The notes: generated from the sequence alone by a model not told the origin. DNA of 40,869 bases from CBDTYW01 sp965364735 (GCA_965364735.1 CBDTYW010000002.1:1-40869); one strand, 5' to 3'; shown: positions 7,702 through 16,424, counted from the stretch's first letter. Numbers and translations: made by a program.

Positions 7702-8694
7702 TCATCCGGCATCGCGGTAGGCAAAGCGCGGGTTCACGGCCCACGACCGGATGACGCCGGCGACCGCCGAGCGTCCACCTGTGGCCTGGGTGCCGGCGAC
7801 GGCGCTGAGCGCGCCGACGACGAGGAGGACGTAGCCGAGCGCGACGAACGGCGTCGGCAGGGTGTGGTGCCACAGGTGGCTGTAGAGCAGCCCGAAGACG
7901 AGCTCCATCGACATCATCTGCGCGGTGAGGGTGCGAGGCAGGTTGCGCGCAGCCGTGTTCCAGGCGCGGGTTGCGAGGAACGACGGCAGGGTGCCGAGGA
8001 TGACGACGACCAGCAGGAACCGGCCCGGGGTCGCGACGCCACCGTCGAGCGTGATGCCGACGGTGAACAGCGGGATCGCGAGCGCACCGGCGACCACGCC
8101 CACACAGGCCGTCCACGCGCGCGGCGTGATGTCCGGGTGATCGCGCATGAGCGAGGCGTTGTCGAAGGCGTAGGTGATCCACATCGTCATCGCGGCAAGC
8201 GCGAGCAGGATGCCTCCTCCGATCGCGACCGGACCGCGGCCGACGGGGGCGTTGATGAGGCCTGAGCCGTTGACGATGAGCAGCGCCGTCGTGATGATGG
8301 TCAGCGAGACCGCGAAGTCGCGGCGACGACGTCCGTCGGCGTGAGCCGAGACGAGCGCGTAGAGCACCGGGGTCATCCCGACCACCGCGACGATCATGGC
8401 CGACCCTGCGAGCTGCACAGCGGCCACCGCGAGGACGTAGTAGCCGACGAAGCCGAGCAGGGCGTGTCGGATCGCGCGGTCCCACGGGATCTCGACGCCG
8501 GCGCCCGGCCCCTCCCGGCGCCAGAAGATCAGCGACAGGGTGCCGAACACGAGGAAGCGGCCGCCCGCGATCGTGAAGGGGCCGACGTCTGGGATGAGCT
8601 CAGGGGCGACGAAGCTCAGGGCCCATGCCGCGCATGCGGCAGCCAGCACCGCCACCGATCGGAGGTCGGTGCGCTGCGAGGTGATGGTCGTCAT
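7702..8694 (-). CDS. EamA/DMT-superfamily transporter
   Basis: About ten hydrophobic helices over 330 residues with two EamA halves (first half ending near residue 150, second starting at ITPRAWTACVGVVAG). WALSFVAPELIPDVGPF and FVALGYVLLVVGALSAV are typical of drug/metabolite exporters. ATG 8694 is chosen because GGAAGGAG lies five bases upstream; the longer frame to 8751 would run through the divergent promoter region. It is divergent to an Lrp/AsnC regulator 116 bases away, the arrangement seen for amino-acid exporters controlled by a linked Lrp-type protein. I therefore infer export of an amino acid or related metabolite; the actual substrate is unknown. Confidence 0.88.
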   Translation of the reverse strand: MTTITSQRTDLRSVAVLAAACAAWALSFVAPELIPDVGPFTIAGGRFLVFGTLSLIFWRREGPGAGVEIPWDRAIRHALLGFVGYYVLAVAAVQLAGSAMIVAVVGMTPVLYALVSAHADGRRRRDFAVSLTIITTALLIVNGSGLINAPVGRGPVAIGGGILLALAAMTMWITYAFDNASLMRDHPDITPRAWTACVGVVAGALAIPLFTVGITLDGGVATPGRFLLVVVILGTLPSFLATRAWNTAARNLPRTLTAQMMSMELVFGLLYSHLWHHTLPTPFVALGYVLLVVGALSAVAGTQATGGRSAVAGVIRSWAVNPRFAYRDAG

Positions 8695-8810
8695 GGGGGC
8701 TCCTTCCACAGGTGCACAGAGTGGCGGAAAACCCACGCAACGCGACTGCAAACATCCACCGCTCAGGTACGTTCACGCGCAACGATCATGCGCGACCTCG
8801 AGAAACGCCG
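8695..8810. promoter_or_regulatory. Divergent promoter region between transporter and Lrp-type regulator
   Basis: The 116-base gap must hold the promoters of both genes and probably the regulator's binding sites. On the plus strand TACGTT at 8768-8773 is a reasonable -10 box for the regulator gene. No clear 15-bp Lrp-type palindrome stands out by eye. Confidence 0.4.
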
Positions 8811-9293
8811 ATGACTTCTGCCCCAACCACACTTGATGTGGACCAGATCGACCTTGCGATCCTCGATGAGCTGGAGCGTGACGGACGTCTGAGCAACGTG
8901 GAGCTCGCCGACCGTGTCGGACTGTCACCATCTCCGGTCCTGCGACGCGTCAGGCGGCTCGAGGAAGCCGGGATCATCCTCGGATACCGGGCCGTGCTCG
9001 ACGCGGACCGGGTCGGGCGGGGGTTCCTCGTGTTCATCGCGGTTGAGCTGGCCGTCCTCGCGTATGAAGACGTCGTCGAGTTCGAGCGCCTCGCCATGGA
9101 GCTGGAGCCAGTGATCGCGCTGCACCACATGGCCGGCAACTTCGACTACCTCCTCCGCGTCGAGGTCCGTGACCTTGCGGCATACGACGCCTTCACCCGG
9201 ACCGGGCTGACGTCGTTGCCCGGTGTCCGCAAGTTCACGTCGCACATCGTCATGAGCACGTCGGAGACCCGCCCCCCCGTCCCGCCGACCTGA
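8811..9293 (+). CDS. Lrp/AsnC-family transcriptional regulator
   Basis: 160 residues with the N-terminal winged helix-turn-helix (DLAILDELERDGRLSNVELA then DRVGLSPSPVLRRVRRLEEA, ~12-52) and a C-terminal RAM/AsnC effector-binding domain (VFIAVEL, HHMAGNFDYLLRVEVRD, LPGVRKFTSHIVMS). Members bind amino acids or related ligands and control linked transport or catabolic genes. ATG 8811 is chosen because the family begins ~12 residues before the first helix; the longer frame to 8712 runs through the intergenic region. The Shine-Dalgarno is weak (GAGAAA). Expected target: itself and the divergent EamA transporter. The stop lies only four bases from the convergent UPF0104 gene. Confidence 0.93.
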   Translation: MTSAPTTLDVDQIDLAILDELERDGRLSNVELADRVGLSPSPVLRRVRRLEEAGIILGYRAVLDADRVGRGFLVFIAVELAVLAYEDVVEFERLAMELEPVIALHHMAGNFDYLLRVEVRDLAAYDAFTRTGLTSLPGVRKFTSHIVMSTSETRPPVPPT

Positions 9294-9297
9294 GACA

Positions 9298-10317
9298 TCA
9301 GGCCCGCACGGGTGTGCGGAGGTACTGCGGGACCCCGGCGAGCAGCGGCATCCAGTACGAGACGACGCGGAAGACCAGGACCGCCGGGATCGCCACCGCC
9401 GCAGGTGTGCCCAACGCGACGAAGGCTCCGGACATCCCTGCCTCCACGAGGCCGAGCCCGCCCGGGGTCACCGGGATCATGACGGCGAGATGCTGGACGC
9501 TCATGCCGACGACGATCGTCTGCACGGGCAGCTGAGCACCGAGACCGGCGAAGATCAACCAGAGGACCAGGGTCTCGAGGCTCCACCTGGCGAGCGCCCA
9601 CGCGAAGATGGCCAGCAGCGAGCGAGGCGTCGGCGGCTGCGCCGAGAGGTCGGCAAGGGAGCCCCGCCACGACGTCAGGTCGACGTCCCATCGAGACAGG
9701 GCTCGCTCGGCCCGGTCGATCAGACGTCCGCCGGCCTCGGGTGAGCGCACGAGCCGCAGGATCGCCACGACCGCGCCCACCAGCACGACGAACAGCACCG
9801 TCACGGCGACCAGATACCACGGGCTGTCCAGCTGCCCACCGACGGACAGGGCGGCGACCCCGCTGCCGGCCAGCAACGCCAGCGCCATCAGCGGGATCGT
9901 CGACGCCAGCGCCGACGCGATCGCGGCAGATGCCGCGGACATGCCCCATCCGATCATCCGGCGGACCGCGAGGCCCGCGGCGATGGCACCTCCCGCCGGC
10001 ACGACCTGCGTCACCGCGAAGGTGCTCATCGACGTGTTCAGGGCAGCGCCGAACGGCAACGGTGACGACACGGCACGAGAGGTCGCCCGATAGATCGCCC
10101 CGATGCAGAGCATCGCGGCAACCTCCACGACGACGGCCGCGGAGACCGCCAGAGGGTCGAGATCACGAAGCGCACGCACTGAGGCCTCGAAGTCCCCCGA
10201 GGACAGCAGGACCGTGTACGCCGCCAAGGCGATCACCAACGCGATGAGGCCTCGCTGAACGAGCTTGCGTCGGTCTGGCCCGTCGACAGGATCGCGCTCC
10301 TGCGTCACGGGGCTCAT
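9298..10317 (-). CDS. UPF0104 / lysylphosphatidylglycerol synthase TM-region-like membrane protein
   Basis: 339 residues with about eight membrane helices. Motifs TQVVPAGGAIAAGLAVRRM and MIPVTPGGLGLVEAGM match the two Pro-Gly-Gly repeats of the UPF0104/LPG_synthase_TM family (the flippase half of MprF and its stand-alone homologues). Such proteins are linked to lipid translocation. ATG 10317 overlaps the stop of the upstream CREST gene (ATGA), so it is the third gene of a coupled operon with an acyltransferase and a ceramidase-like hydrolase. A role in moving a lipid across the inner membrane is inference from family and context. Confidence 0.85.
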   Translation of the reverse strand: MSPVTQERDPVDGPDRRKLVQRGLIALVIALAAYTVLLSSGDFEASVRALRDLDPLAVSAAVVVEVAAMLCIGAIYRATSRAVSSPLPFGAALNTSMSTFAVTQVVPAGGAIAAGLAVRRMIGWGMSAASAAIASALASTIPLMALALLAGSGVAALSVGGQLDSPWYLVAVTVLFVVLVGAVVAILRLVRSPEAGGRLIDRAERALSRWDVDLTSWRGSLADLSAQPPTPRSLLAIFAWALARWSLETLVLWLIFAGLGAQLPVQTIVVGMSVQHLAVMIPVTPGGLGLVEAGMSGAFVALGTPAAVAIPAVLVFRVVSYWMPLLAGVPQYLRTPVRA

Positions 10318-11000
10318 CGCAGGTTCTCGTCTGGCGCGTGGAAGACGAACCGCGCGAGCAGGGTGAGCGCGACGGCGGCGAGGGCGTGCCAGACCGCGTG
10401 CAGCTGGAAGATGCTGGCGGGGCTGCACACCGGACCGCCGGTGCGCCCGAGGATGTTGGCTGCCAGAGCGAGCACGCTCACGACCCCACCAGTCAGCAGG
10501 AGCCGAGCTTCCGGACGAGTCACGTGGGAGTGCGGCGTGCGCAGCAGAAACGCACACGCGGCTGCGGCGGCGAGGAACCCCATGCCGACCAGGAGGTTCG
10601 TGGAGGTCTGCACGCCGACGAGCACCGCCCCCGAGATCGCCGTCAAGCCGCCGGCCACCCACAGGACCGGGGCGTGGGATCGGGCAAGCGCCCCGGCCGC
10701 GACGCCGATCAGCACCGCTGAGGGCGCGATGAGGCCGAGATCGTGGGCCAGCTTCGCGAGGAGCCCTCCCGGACCGTGGTAGGCGAGGCTGCCGAGCCCC
10801 TCCAAGCTGACCGCGATCCCGAAGGCCGTCACGGCCCGCCGCGGCGTCCCGCCTCGTGCGATGATCCAGAGCCCGGCGGCCACGAACGCCAGGCTGGACA
10901 GCGCGCTGGCGGGCTGGGCGAGGACGCCCTCGCGGACCGCCTCACAGTCACCGAGGCCTTGCGCGACGACGGATGCTGCGACGGTGATGGCGCCGGTCAT
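10314..11000 (-). CDS. CREST-superfamily membrane hydrolase (alkaline ceramidase-like)
   Basis: 228 residues, about seven helices. The residues that define the CREST superfamily (alkaline ceramidase, PAQR, Per1) are all present: Ser71 and His75 in SLAYHGPG, Asp87 in HDLG, and His201/His205 in HAVWHAL. In addition the N-terminus GDCEAV followed by ALSSLAFVAAGL resembles the CE...N/S segment of ceramidases. These would form a zinc site in the membrane for amide or ester hydrolysis of lipids. The ATG overlaps the upstream plsC-like stop (ATGA) and has a strong GGAGGTG Shine-Dalgarno five bases upstream inside that gene. Substrate unknown; a ceramide is unlikely unless the organism makes sphingolipids. 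Confidence 0.72.
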   Translation of the reverse strand: MTGAITVAASVVAQGLGDCEAVREGVLAQPASALSSLAFVAAGLWIIARGGTPRRAVTAFGIAVSLEGLGSLAYHGPGGLLAKLAHDLGLIAPSAVLIGVAAGALARSHAPVLWVAGGLTAISGAVLVGVQTSTNLLVGMGFLAAAAACAFLLRTPHSHVTRPEARLLLTGGVVSVLALAANILGRTGGPVCSPASIFQLHAVWHALAAVALTLLARFVFHAPDENLR

Positions 11001-12373
11001 GCGTCCACCTCCAGCGGCGTGAGGATGGCTCCTGCTGCCGCCACGACGTGGGCGCGTTGCTGGAGAACTTCCTCGATCATGGCGGACTTGGCGCGCAGGG
11101 CACGGGCCCCTCGCCACGAGCGGCGCACACGCACGGCCGTCTCGAGGAGCCGCATCGCCAGCAACCCGAGCAGCGGGGCGAACACCAGCACGGTCAGGCT
11201 GGCGGCCAGGCTCCGACGGTCGTCAACGAGGATCCCCAGCGACCAGAAGGCCGGGAAGACCACCAAGGCCACGGACAGGCGCACCGTGCCCTTGGTGACG
11301 GGCGTCGTCGTGCGGTTGCCGACGGCAGTCACGACCAGGTAGGGCACCAAGTTCCAGAGCAGGCCGACGGCAGCAGGGACCGCCAGGACGACGAGCAGGA
11401 CGGTCGACCACACGATGCGGCGTACGAGCTGCCCCGGCGCGAAGCCGGGGACGAGCAGGTGGTCGAGCAACCCGAGCAGCTCGAGGTCGAGCTGGTACCT
11501 GCCGAGCGCGTTGATGACGTCGTCGCGTTGCTCTGCCGTGCCCTGAGCGAGGCGTCGCGCGACCGCCTCCTGCTCGGACAGCGGCACGTGGGCGTTTCCC
11601 GGCTCGCGGCCGGTTCGAGCGACGATCTCGCCTGCTCGGCCGAGGGCCCGTGCCTGGTAGGTGTCGGCGTAGTCGGGTGCGACTGCCCGCATCCCGCGGT
11701 CGATCTCCGCGGTGAGCGCGAGCACGGCGTCGTGATCGTGCTCCGTGGCGTCATGGCCCGACGCGCGCTGCCCCGCCACCCACGTGCCCACGTCGATCGG
11801 CTCACCGACCTGCGCGAGGACGCGAGAACGCAGGACGAGCTTGTCATCGAAGGTCAGCCCGACCGGCACGATGAGCAGGTCCGGCGCGCCGGCGTCGTGC
11901 GCGCCGAGGGCGATCCGTGCTGCGCCCGTGTGCACGCTCTGGATCGACGGCACGTCGTGGGTGTCTCCCTCCGGGAAGATCCCCACGGTGTCGCCAGCTG
12001 CCAACACCGCGTGGCAGGTGCTGAACACCCCTCGGTTCTGGGTGACGTCACCGTCCTCGGGCCGGTGGATCGGGATCATGCCCGCGATCCGGCAGAGCGA
12101 TGTGACGCCGCGGACATCCCACAACGCCGCCTTGGCGAGGAACCGTGGGAGCCGCCCGAACACCTTGATCAGGACAACCGGGTCGATGAGCCCGTTGAAG
12201 TGGTTCGACACGATCAGGATCGGTCGCTCCTCGCCGATCACATGCCGGTCGACGACGTCGACCTCACGGTAGAACGCCCCGAGCGCGACGAAGACCAGTG
12301 CCCGCAGGAAACGGTCGAGCGCTCGACGCGGCAGCGAACGCGGGCTCCCTGTTCTTCTCGGTGGATCGGTCAC
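10997..12373 (-). CDS. Glycerolipid acyltransferase (PlsC/LPLAT superfamily, HX5D type)
   Basis: 458 residues. Acyltransferase motif I is SNHFNGLIDP (His58, Asp64, spacing H-x5-D) and motif III is GIFPEGDTHD (Glu135-Gly136), as in the Gat1/Sct1-type glycerol-phosphate acyltransferases rather than the shorter H-x4-D PlsC. The C-terminal ~150 residues add three or more membrane helices (LVRRIVWSTVLLVVLAVPAA, VALVVFPAFWSLGILV, LVFAPLLGLLAMRLL). GTG start with GGAG seven bases upstream. First gene of a three-gene operon with ATGA overlaps to the CREST hydrolase and UPF0104 genes. Expected reaction: acylation of glycerol-3-phosphate or a lysophospholipid at the membrane. Confidence 0.85.
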   Translation of the reverse strand: MTDPPRRTGSPRSLPRRALDRFLRALVFVALGAFYREVDVVDRHVIGEERPILIVSNHFNGLIDPVVLIKVFGRLPRFLAKAALWDVRGVTSLCRIAGMIPIHRPEDGDVTQNRGVFSTCHAVLAAGDTVGIFPEGDTHDVPSIQSVHTGAARIALGAHDAGAPDLLIVPVGLTFDDKLVLRSRVLAQVGEPIDVGTWVAGQRASGHDATEHDHDAVLALTAEIDRGMRAVAPDYADTYQARALGRAGEIVARTGREPGNAHVPLSEQEAVARRLAQGTAEQRDDVINALGRYQLDLELLGLLDHLLVPGFAPGQLVRRIVWSTVLLVVLAVPAAVGLLWNLVPYLVVTAVGNRTTTPVTKGTVRLSVALVVFPAFWSLGILVDDRRSLAASLTVLVFAPLLGLLAMRLLETAVRVRRSWRGARALRAKSAMIEEVLQQRAHVVAAAGAILTPLEVDA

Positions 12374-12524
12374 GTCGAGCTCCGTTCCCGAAGGATGAGC
12401 GCCGTGGTCCGGGATCCTTGCGCGCCACGAGCCTAGGCGGCCGCGAGGACGACACGGGATCTTGGCGCCGACCGGTCAGCGGTAGCCTCACGATCCCCGC
12501 TCCCGCACGGTCAAGGACTCACCC

Positions 12525-13619
12525 ATGGCGCTCAAGGTCGGCCTCGTCGGTCTGCCCAACGTCGGCAAGTCGACGCTGTTCAACGCGCTGTCCCAGGCCG
12601 GTGCGCACGCCGCGAACTTCCCGTTCGCGACCATCGAGCCCAACGTCGGGATGGTGTCGGTTCCCGACCACCGCCTGACCCGCCTCGGCGAGCTCAACAA
12701 GAGCGCGAAGGTGGTCGCGACGTCGTTCGAGTTCGTCGACATCGCAGGTCTCGTCGCCGGAGCCTCACAGGGCGAGGGCCTCGGCAACCAGTTCCTCGCG
12801 CACATCCGCGAGGTCGACGCCGTCTGTCAGGTGGTCCGCTGCTTCGAGGACGACGACATCATCCACGTCGACGGCAAGGTCGACCCGGCCTCCGACATGG
12901 AGGTCATCGAGACCGAGCTGATCCTGAAGGACCTCGAGACGGTCGCGAAGCGACTCGACCGCGCCAGGCGCGGAGCGCGGACCGGCGACAAGTCGCTGGT
13001 CGCGGAGCACGACTGGCTCTCCGCGCTCAACGATCACCTCGGCGAGGGCAACAGCGGGCGTACCTTCGCCGTGCCGGAGCCGATGCAGGTCGCATGGCGC
13101 GAGCTCTCCCTGCTGACCGGCAAGCCGGTGATCTTCGCAGCCAACGTCGGTGAGGACGAGCTCCCCGACGGCAACCACCACGTCGACGCCGTGCGCGAAC
13201 GCGCGCGGATGCAGGGAGCGGAGGTCGTGGTGATCTCCGCACAGGTCGAGGCCGAGCTCGCGGAGCTGGGCGCCGAGGAGCGCGACGAGTACCTCGCGGA
13301 CATGGGCATCACCGAGTCCGGACTGGTCCGCCTCGTGAACAAGGCCTACGAGCTGCTCGGCCTGGTGACGTTCTTCACCTCAGGGCCCACCGAGACGCGT
13401 GCGTGGACGATCCGCAAGGGCACCAAGGCACCGGCCGCCGCGGGCACGATCCACTCAGACATGGAGCGCGGGTTCATCCGCTCCGAAGTCATCTCCTACA
13501 CCGACTACGACGAGCTCGGCTCCGAGGCCAAGGCACGCGATGCGGGCAAGCTCCGGGTGGAGGGCAAGGAGTACGTCGTGGCGGACGGCGACTGCCTGCA
13601 CATCCGCTTCAACGTCTGA
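12525..13619 (+). CDS. ychF: Redox-regulated ATPase YchF (Obg-family)
   Basis: 364 residues, the usual YchF length. G1 is GLPNVGKST (~8-16), switch/G2 region NFPFATIEPNVG, G3 DIAGLVAGAS with the Obg-type glycine loop QGEGLGNQFL, the NxxE variant of G4 (NVGE) that gives YchF its ATP preference, a coiled-coil insertion (~125-160), and the C-terminal TGS-like domain ending EGKEYVVADGDCLHIRFNV. AAGG-type Shine-Dalgarno (AAGGA) seven bases before the ATG. YchF binds ribosomes and is a conserved negative regulator of oxidative stress response in bacteria. Divergent from the plsC-like operon. Confidence 0.97.
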   Translation: MALKVGLVGLPNVGKSTLFNALSQAGAHAANFPFATIEPNVGMVSVPDHRLTRLGELNKSAKVVATSFEFVDIAGLVAGASQGEGLGNQFLAHIREVDAVCQVVRCFEDDDIIHVDGKVDPASDMEVIETELILKDLETVAKRLDRARRGARTGDKSLVAEHDWLSALNDHLGEGNSGRTFAVPEPMQVAWRELSLLTGKPVIFAANVGEDELPDGNHHVDAVRERARMQGAEVVVISAQVEAELAELGAEERDEYLADMGITESGLVRLVNKAYELLGLVTFFTSGPTETRAWTIRKGTKAPAAAGTIHSDMERGFIRSEVISYTDYDELGSEAKARDAGKLRVEGKEYVVADGDCLHIRFNV

Positions 13620-13626
13620 TCGTCGG

Positions 13627-14109
13627 TCAGACGGTCACGGCCTCGGCGTCGAGATGGCGGAGCAGGTTCGCGAAGAACCGGTCTCCTGCAGCTTGTGTCG
13701 ATGACTGCATGATCCGCTCGACTGCGCCCCGGGAGAACTTCGGGAGCGGCAGGTCGACCCACATGGTCAGATCGATCTCGAGCGCGGTGGTCGCGTCTCC
13801 GAGGTCTTCGATGAGGTACTCGCCGGTCGAGCCGCTGTTCTCACGCCTGTCGGCCGGCGGGTCATGATCGAACGCCATCCGACGGGGCTCCTCGAACTCC
13901 ATGAGGACGGTGAACCGCGGTCTTGCGTTCACACCCATGGCCTCGACACCGGTCAGGTGCCAGGTCCAGTGCTCGCCGTCCGCGACGATGCGGTCCACGA
14001 GCGGGGTGAGCTCGGCCAGCATCGACGGGTCGGTCATGACGGCCCAGACGTCGCCCTGCGCGGCCGTGATGACCTCGCGTGAAGCATTGCGGACGGAGAA
14101 ACGTGTCAT
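13627..14109 (-). CDS. SRPBCC / polyketide cyclase-like lipid-binding protein
   Basis: 160 residues with the START-like helix-grip pattern: VITAAQGDVWAVMTDPSMLA at the N-terminus, WTWHLTGVEAMG and the C-terminal long helix RGAVERIMQSSTQAAGDRFF then ANLLRHLD. Such proteins bind a hydrophobic ligand in a cavity; no catalytic residues can be assigned. ATG 14109 is preceded by GAGGTG four bases upstream, so the longer frame to 14307 is rejected. Convergent with ychF (7 bases between stops) and divergent from the DUF1990 pair, whose product family is also fold-related to lipid/ligand-binding proteins. Confidence 0.82.
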   Translation of the reverse strand: MTRFSVRNASREVITAAQGDVWAVMTDPSMLAELTPLVDRIVADGEHWTWHLTGVEAMGVNARPRFTVLMEFEEPRRMAFDHDPPADRRENSGSTGEYLIEDLGDATTALEIDLTMWVDLPLPKFSRGAVERIMQSSTQAAGDRFFANLLRHLDAEAVTV

Positions 14110-14172
14110 CGTGCACCTCATGGAGGACGTGGTCGAGGACAAGCATGCCCGCGGGTGCGAGGTGCAACACCC

Positions 14173-14955
14173 ATGAGCTGGTTCGGACGTCGCTCGAGCG
14201 GGCATCATGTCCGCATGACCACCCTCGACCACGCCCCCGCCCGTCCCCCCTCGCCGCTGTTGGGCGACCTCGCGCAGCTCCAGCAGATCCATGGGCGAGG
14301 CGTCCATGTCACGGCACCGCTCTCGCGCAACGCGCTCAAGGATCTCCCGACGCTCGCGGACCGCGGCCTGAACTTCGACCCCTCACAGCGTGAGGACTAC
14401 CTCGCGTCCGGCTCCTGGGCCGTCGACCACCGCAGCGCGCTCGTCGGTCGCGAAGCCCGCGGCACGCCCACCTGGGACGGTCCGTTCGTGCGCGCCCGAA
14501 CCGCGATCGCCGCCTACCGCCACGTCGACCCGTCCATCGTGCGTGCGGGCTGGTTCGCCGACGCCCCGCTCCTCGGGCGCGACCTCGTCATCGAGGGGCG
14601 CTTCACCTTTCTGCGCTTCGTGATGGGGCTGCGGGTCGGGGGCGTGCTCGACCGTGAGGACGTCATCGACGGACGACGGTGCACCCGCTGGGGCTGGAAC
14701 TACCAGACGCTCGAAGGACATCTCGAGCGCGGGCAGATGGACTTCGAGGTCCGCAAGTATCACGAGACGGGCGAGGTTCTGTTCGTGCTCGACGCGTGGT
14801 CGCAGCGCGCGGCGATCGCGAACCCGCTGATCCGTTTCGGCATGTTCGTCTTCGGACGGGCCATGCAGCACCGCTTCGGGAGAGCCGCTGAGCGTCGTAT
14901 GGTGCAGTTCGGGCTCGGCCAACGTCCCCTCGTCATCGAGTCGCCCGATGCCTGA
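14173..14955 (+). CDS. DUF1990 (UPF0548)-like protein A
   Basis: About 260 residues. The C-terminal two thirds carry the DUF1990 signature: NYQTLEGHLERGQMDFEVRK (~173-192) and VLFVLDAWSQRA, with a hydrophobic/basic C-terminal helix (RFGMFVFGRAMQHRFGRAAE). An extra ~100 residue N-terminal region (ADRGLNFDPSQREDYLASG) is not typical of the domain. ATG 14173 has GAGGTG eight bases upstream; ATG 14215 is an alternative that would be leaderless (CATCAT six bases before it). It overlaps the next DUF1990-like gene by eight bases. Function unknown. Confidence 0.72.
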   Translation: MSWFGRRSSGHHVRMTTLDHAPARPPSPLLGDLAQLQQIHGRGVHVTAPLSRNALKDLPTLADRGLNFDPSQREDYLASGSWAVDHRSALVGREARGTPTWDGPFVRARTAIAAYRHVDPSIVRAGWFADAPLLGRDLVIEGRFTFLRFVMGLRVGGVLDREDVIDGRRCTRWGWNYQTLEGHLERGQMDFEVRKYHETGEVLFVLDAWSQRAAIANPLIRFGMFVFGRAMQHRFGRAAERRMVQFGLGQRPLVIESPDA

Positions 14956-15637
14956 GCTTCCCACGTCGATCGAGACCGCTGCCCGGTTGACGCTCGGCGT
15001 CGCCGTCGCCGCGGGGCGGTGGGCGCTCACCCGCCGGCGGGTGACGCACCGACGCGCCGATGACGTCCAGGATCTCGAGGTCGTGCTGCTCGGCAACGAC
15101 GAGGACCTCCAACGCGTGCGCGACGGGCACGGTCCGGTCTACCACCGCCGCTACACGACCAGCATCAGGCGGCCGTCGCGGACCGCGGCCACCCTCATCT
15201 CGATGCTCCAGGGCGCGCCGAACGCCGCCGCGCCGACCGAGATCGCCGTCTTCGACCCCGTCGTCGGCAAGGATCCCGCGCTTCGCCTCGGCACCGACCA
15301 CATCGTCCGGCTTCCCGGTCCGTGGAACGGCCCCGTCCGCGTCGTCGACGTGACCGACACCTCGTTCCGCCTCGCGACGCTTCCCGGACACCTCGAGGCG
15401 GGCGAGATCGAGTTCCGGGCCGAGGACGGCACCGATGGTTCTGTCACGGTCGAGATCGAGTCGTGGGCCCGCTCGGGCGACCCGATCATGCGGGTGCTCC
15501 ACCACGACCTCGGCATCGCGCAGGAGGTCCAGCTCCACATGTGGTGCCACGTGCTGCGGCGGGTCGCGATGATGGCGGGCGAGGACGACGCCGAGGTGTT
15601 GGTGACGACACGACGCGCTGAGCGGCTCACGCCGTGA
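14948..15637 (+). CDS. DUF1990 (UPF0548)-like protein B
   Basis: 229 residues with the same core signature as its upstream neighbour (FRLATLPGHLEAGEIEFRAE, then VTVEIESWARSGDP), so the two genes are tandem paralogues of the same domain. The N-terminus (TAARLTLGVAVAAGRWAL) is a possible short membrane-associated helix followed by a basic stretch. The ATG lies inside the stop region of gene A (8-base overlap), indicating coupled translation, and the HAD phosphatase gene follows 19 bases downstream. Function unknown; the C-terminal LHMWCHVLRRVAMM is conserved helix-like. Confidence 0.72.
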   Translation: MPELPTSIETAARLTLGVAVAAGRWALTRRRVTHRRADDVQDLEVVLLGNDEDLQRVRDGHGPVYHRRYTTSIRRPSRTAATLISMLQGAPNAAAPTEIAVFDPVVGKDPALRLGTDHIVRLPGPWNGPVRVVDVTDTSFRLATLPGHLEAGEIEFRAEDGTDGSVTVEIESWARSGDPIMRVLHHDLGIAQEVQLHMWCHVLRRVAMMAGEDDAEVLVTTRRAERLTP

Positions 15638-15656
15638 ACGCCCCGCCCTCGCACCC

Positions 15657-16337
15657 ATGACCGATGCCGGGCTGCGCGCCGTCGTGTTCGACTTCGACGG
15701 GACCGTGCTGGACTCCGAGGGCTCCATCCACGACGCCTGGCTCGCCGCGTTCGTGGAGCACGGCGCATCCTTCACCCATGCCGAGTGGTCCACGCTCATC
15801 GGCTCGAGCGTGGACTCCCCCGGTGCGTTCTCCCCGCGCGAGCATCTTCCACGCCGCGCCACGGCGCCCGTCGACCTCGAGGCGACGTACGAGCGAGTCG
15901 TTGCAAGACACGCCACGACCATCCCGACCGATCCGCTCCCCGGCGTGGTCGAGCTCCTCGACGCGCTCGATGCCGCCGACATCCCGGTCGGCCTTGCCAC
16001 CTCGTCGCCGAGCTGGTGGCCTGGCCGTCATCTGCCGCTGCTGGGGCTCGAGGGGCGGTTCGCCGCCGTCGTCGGGCGTGACGACGTCGGCGAACGGGCC
16101 AAGCCTGCCCCCGACGTCTACCTCGAAGCGCTGCGTCGGCTCGACGTCGCCGATGGCGAGCGATCACGCTGCGTCGCGATCGAGGACACCCCGAACGGCA
16201 TCACCGCTGCCCACCGCGCGGGGATGCGGGTCCTCGCGGTGCCCGGGCCCTTCACGCAGGGACGGTGTGATGCGGCCGACGCCGTCCAGGCGACGCTCGA
16301 GGGCGCGACGGTCCGAGATCTCCGCGCGCTGATCTGA
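15657..16337 (+). CDS. HAD-superfamily hydrolase, beta-phosphoglucomutase/CbbY-like subfamily
   Basis: 226 residues with all four HAD motifs: VVFDFDGTVLDSE (~9-21, nucleophile Asp and the general acid Asp), a helical C1 cap, GLATSSPSWW (motif II), AKPAPDVYLEAL (motif III Lys) and CVAIEDTPNGITAAHRAGM (motif IV Asp). The DxDGTxxDSE first motif and the cap type fit phosphatases and phosphomutases acting on sugar phosphates. No Shine-Dalgarno is evident before ATG 15657, which sits 19 bases after the DUF1990-like gene. The real substrate is not predictable. Confidence 0.93.
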   Translation: MTDAGLRAVVFDFDGTVLDSEGSIHDAWLAAFVEHGASFTHAEWSTLIGSSVDSPGAFSPREHLPRRATAPVDLEATYERVVARHATTIPTDPLPGVVELLDALDAADIPVGLATSSPSWWPGRHLPLLGLEGRFAAVVGRDDVGERAKPAPDVYLEALRRLDVADGERSRCVAIEDTPNGITAAHRAGMRVLAVPGPFTQGRCDAADAVQATLEGATVRDLRALI

Positions 16338-16424
16338 CCCGTGGCTCCGAACCGGGGCCGATCCGGGCAGACGACCCGACCCGAACCCCCGGTACATCCG
16401 ACAACGCATCTCGTCAGGAAGCAC

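Noticed and set aside
14155..15637. Possibility that the two DUF1990 genes are one gene broken by a frameshift
   Set aside because: Each has its own copy of the TL-x-GHLE core motif and its own N-terminal region, so they are paralogues, not halves.
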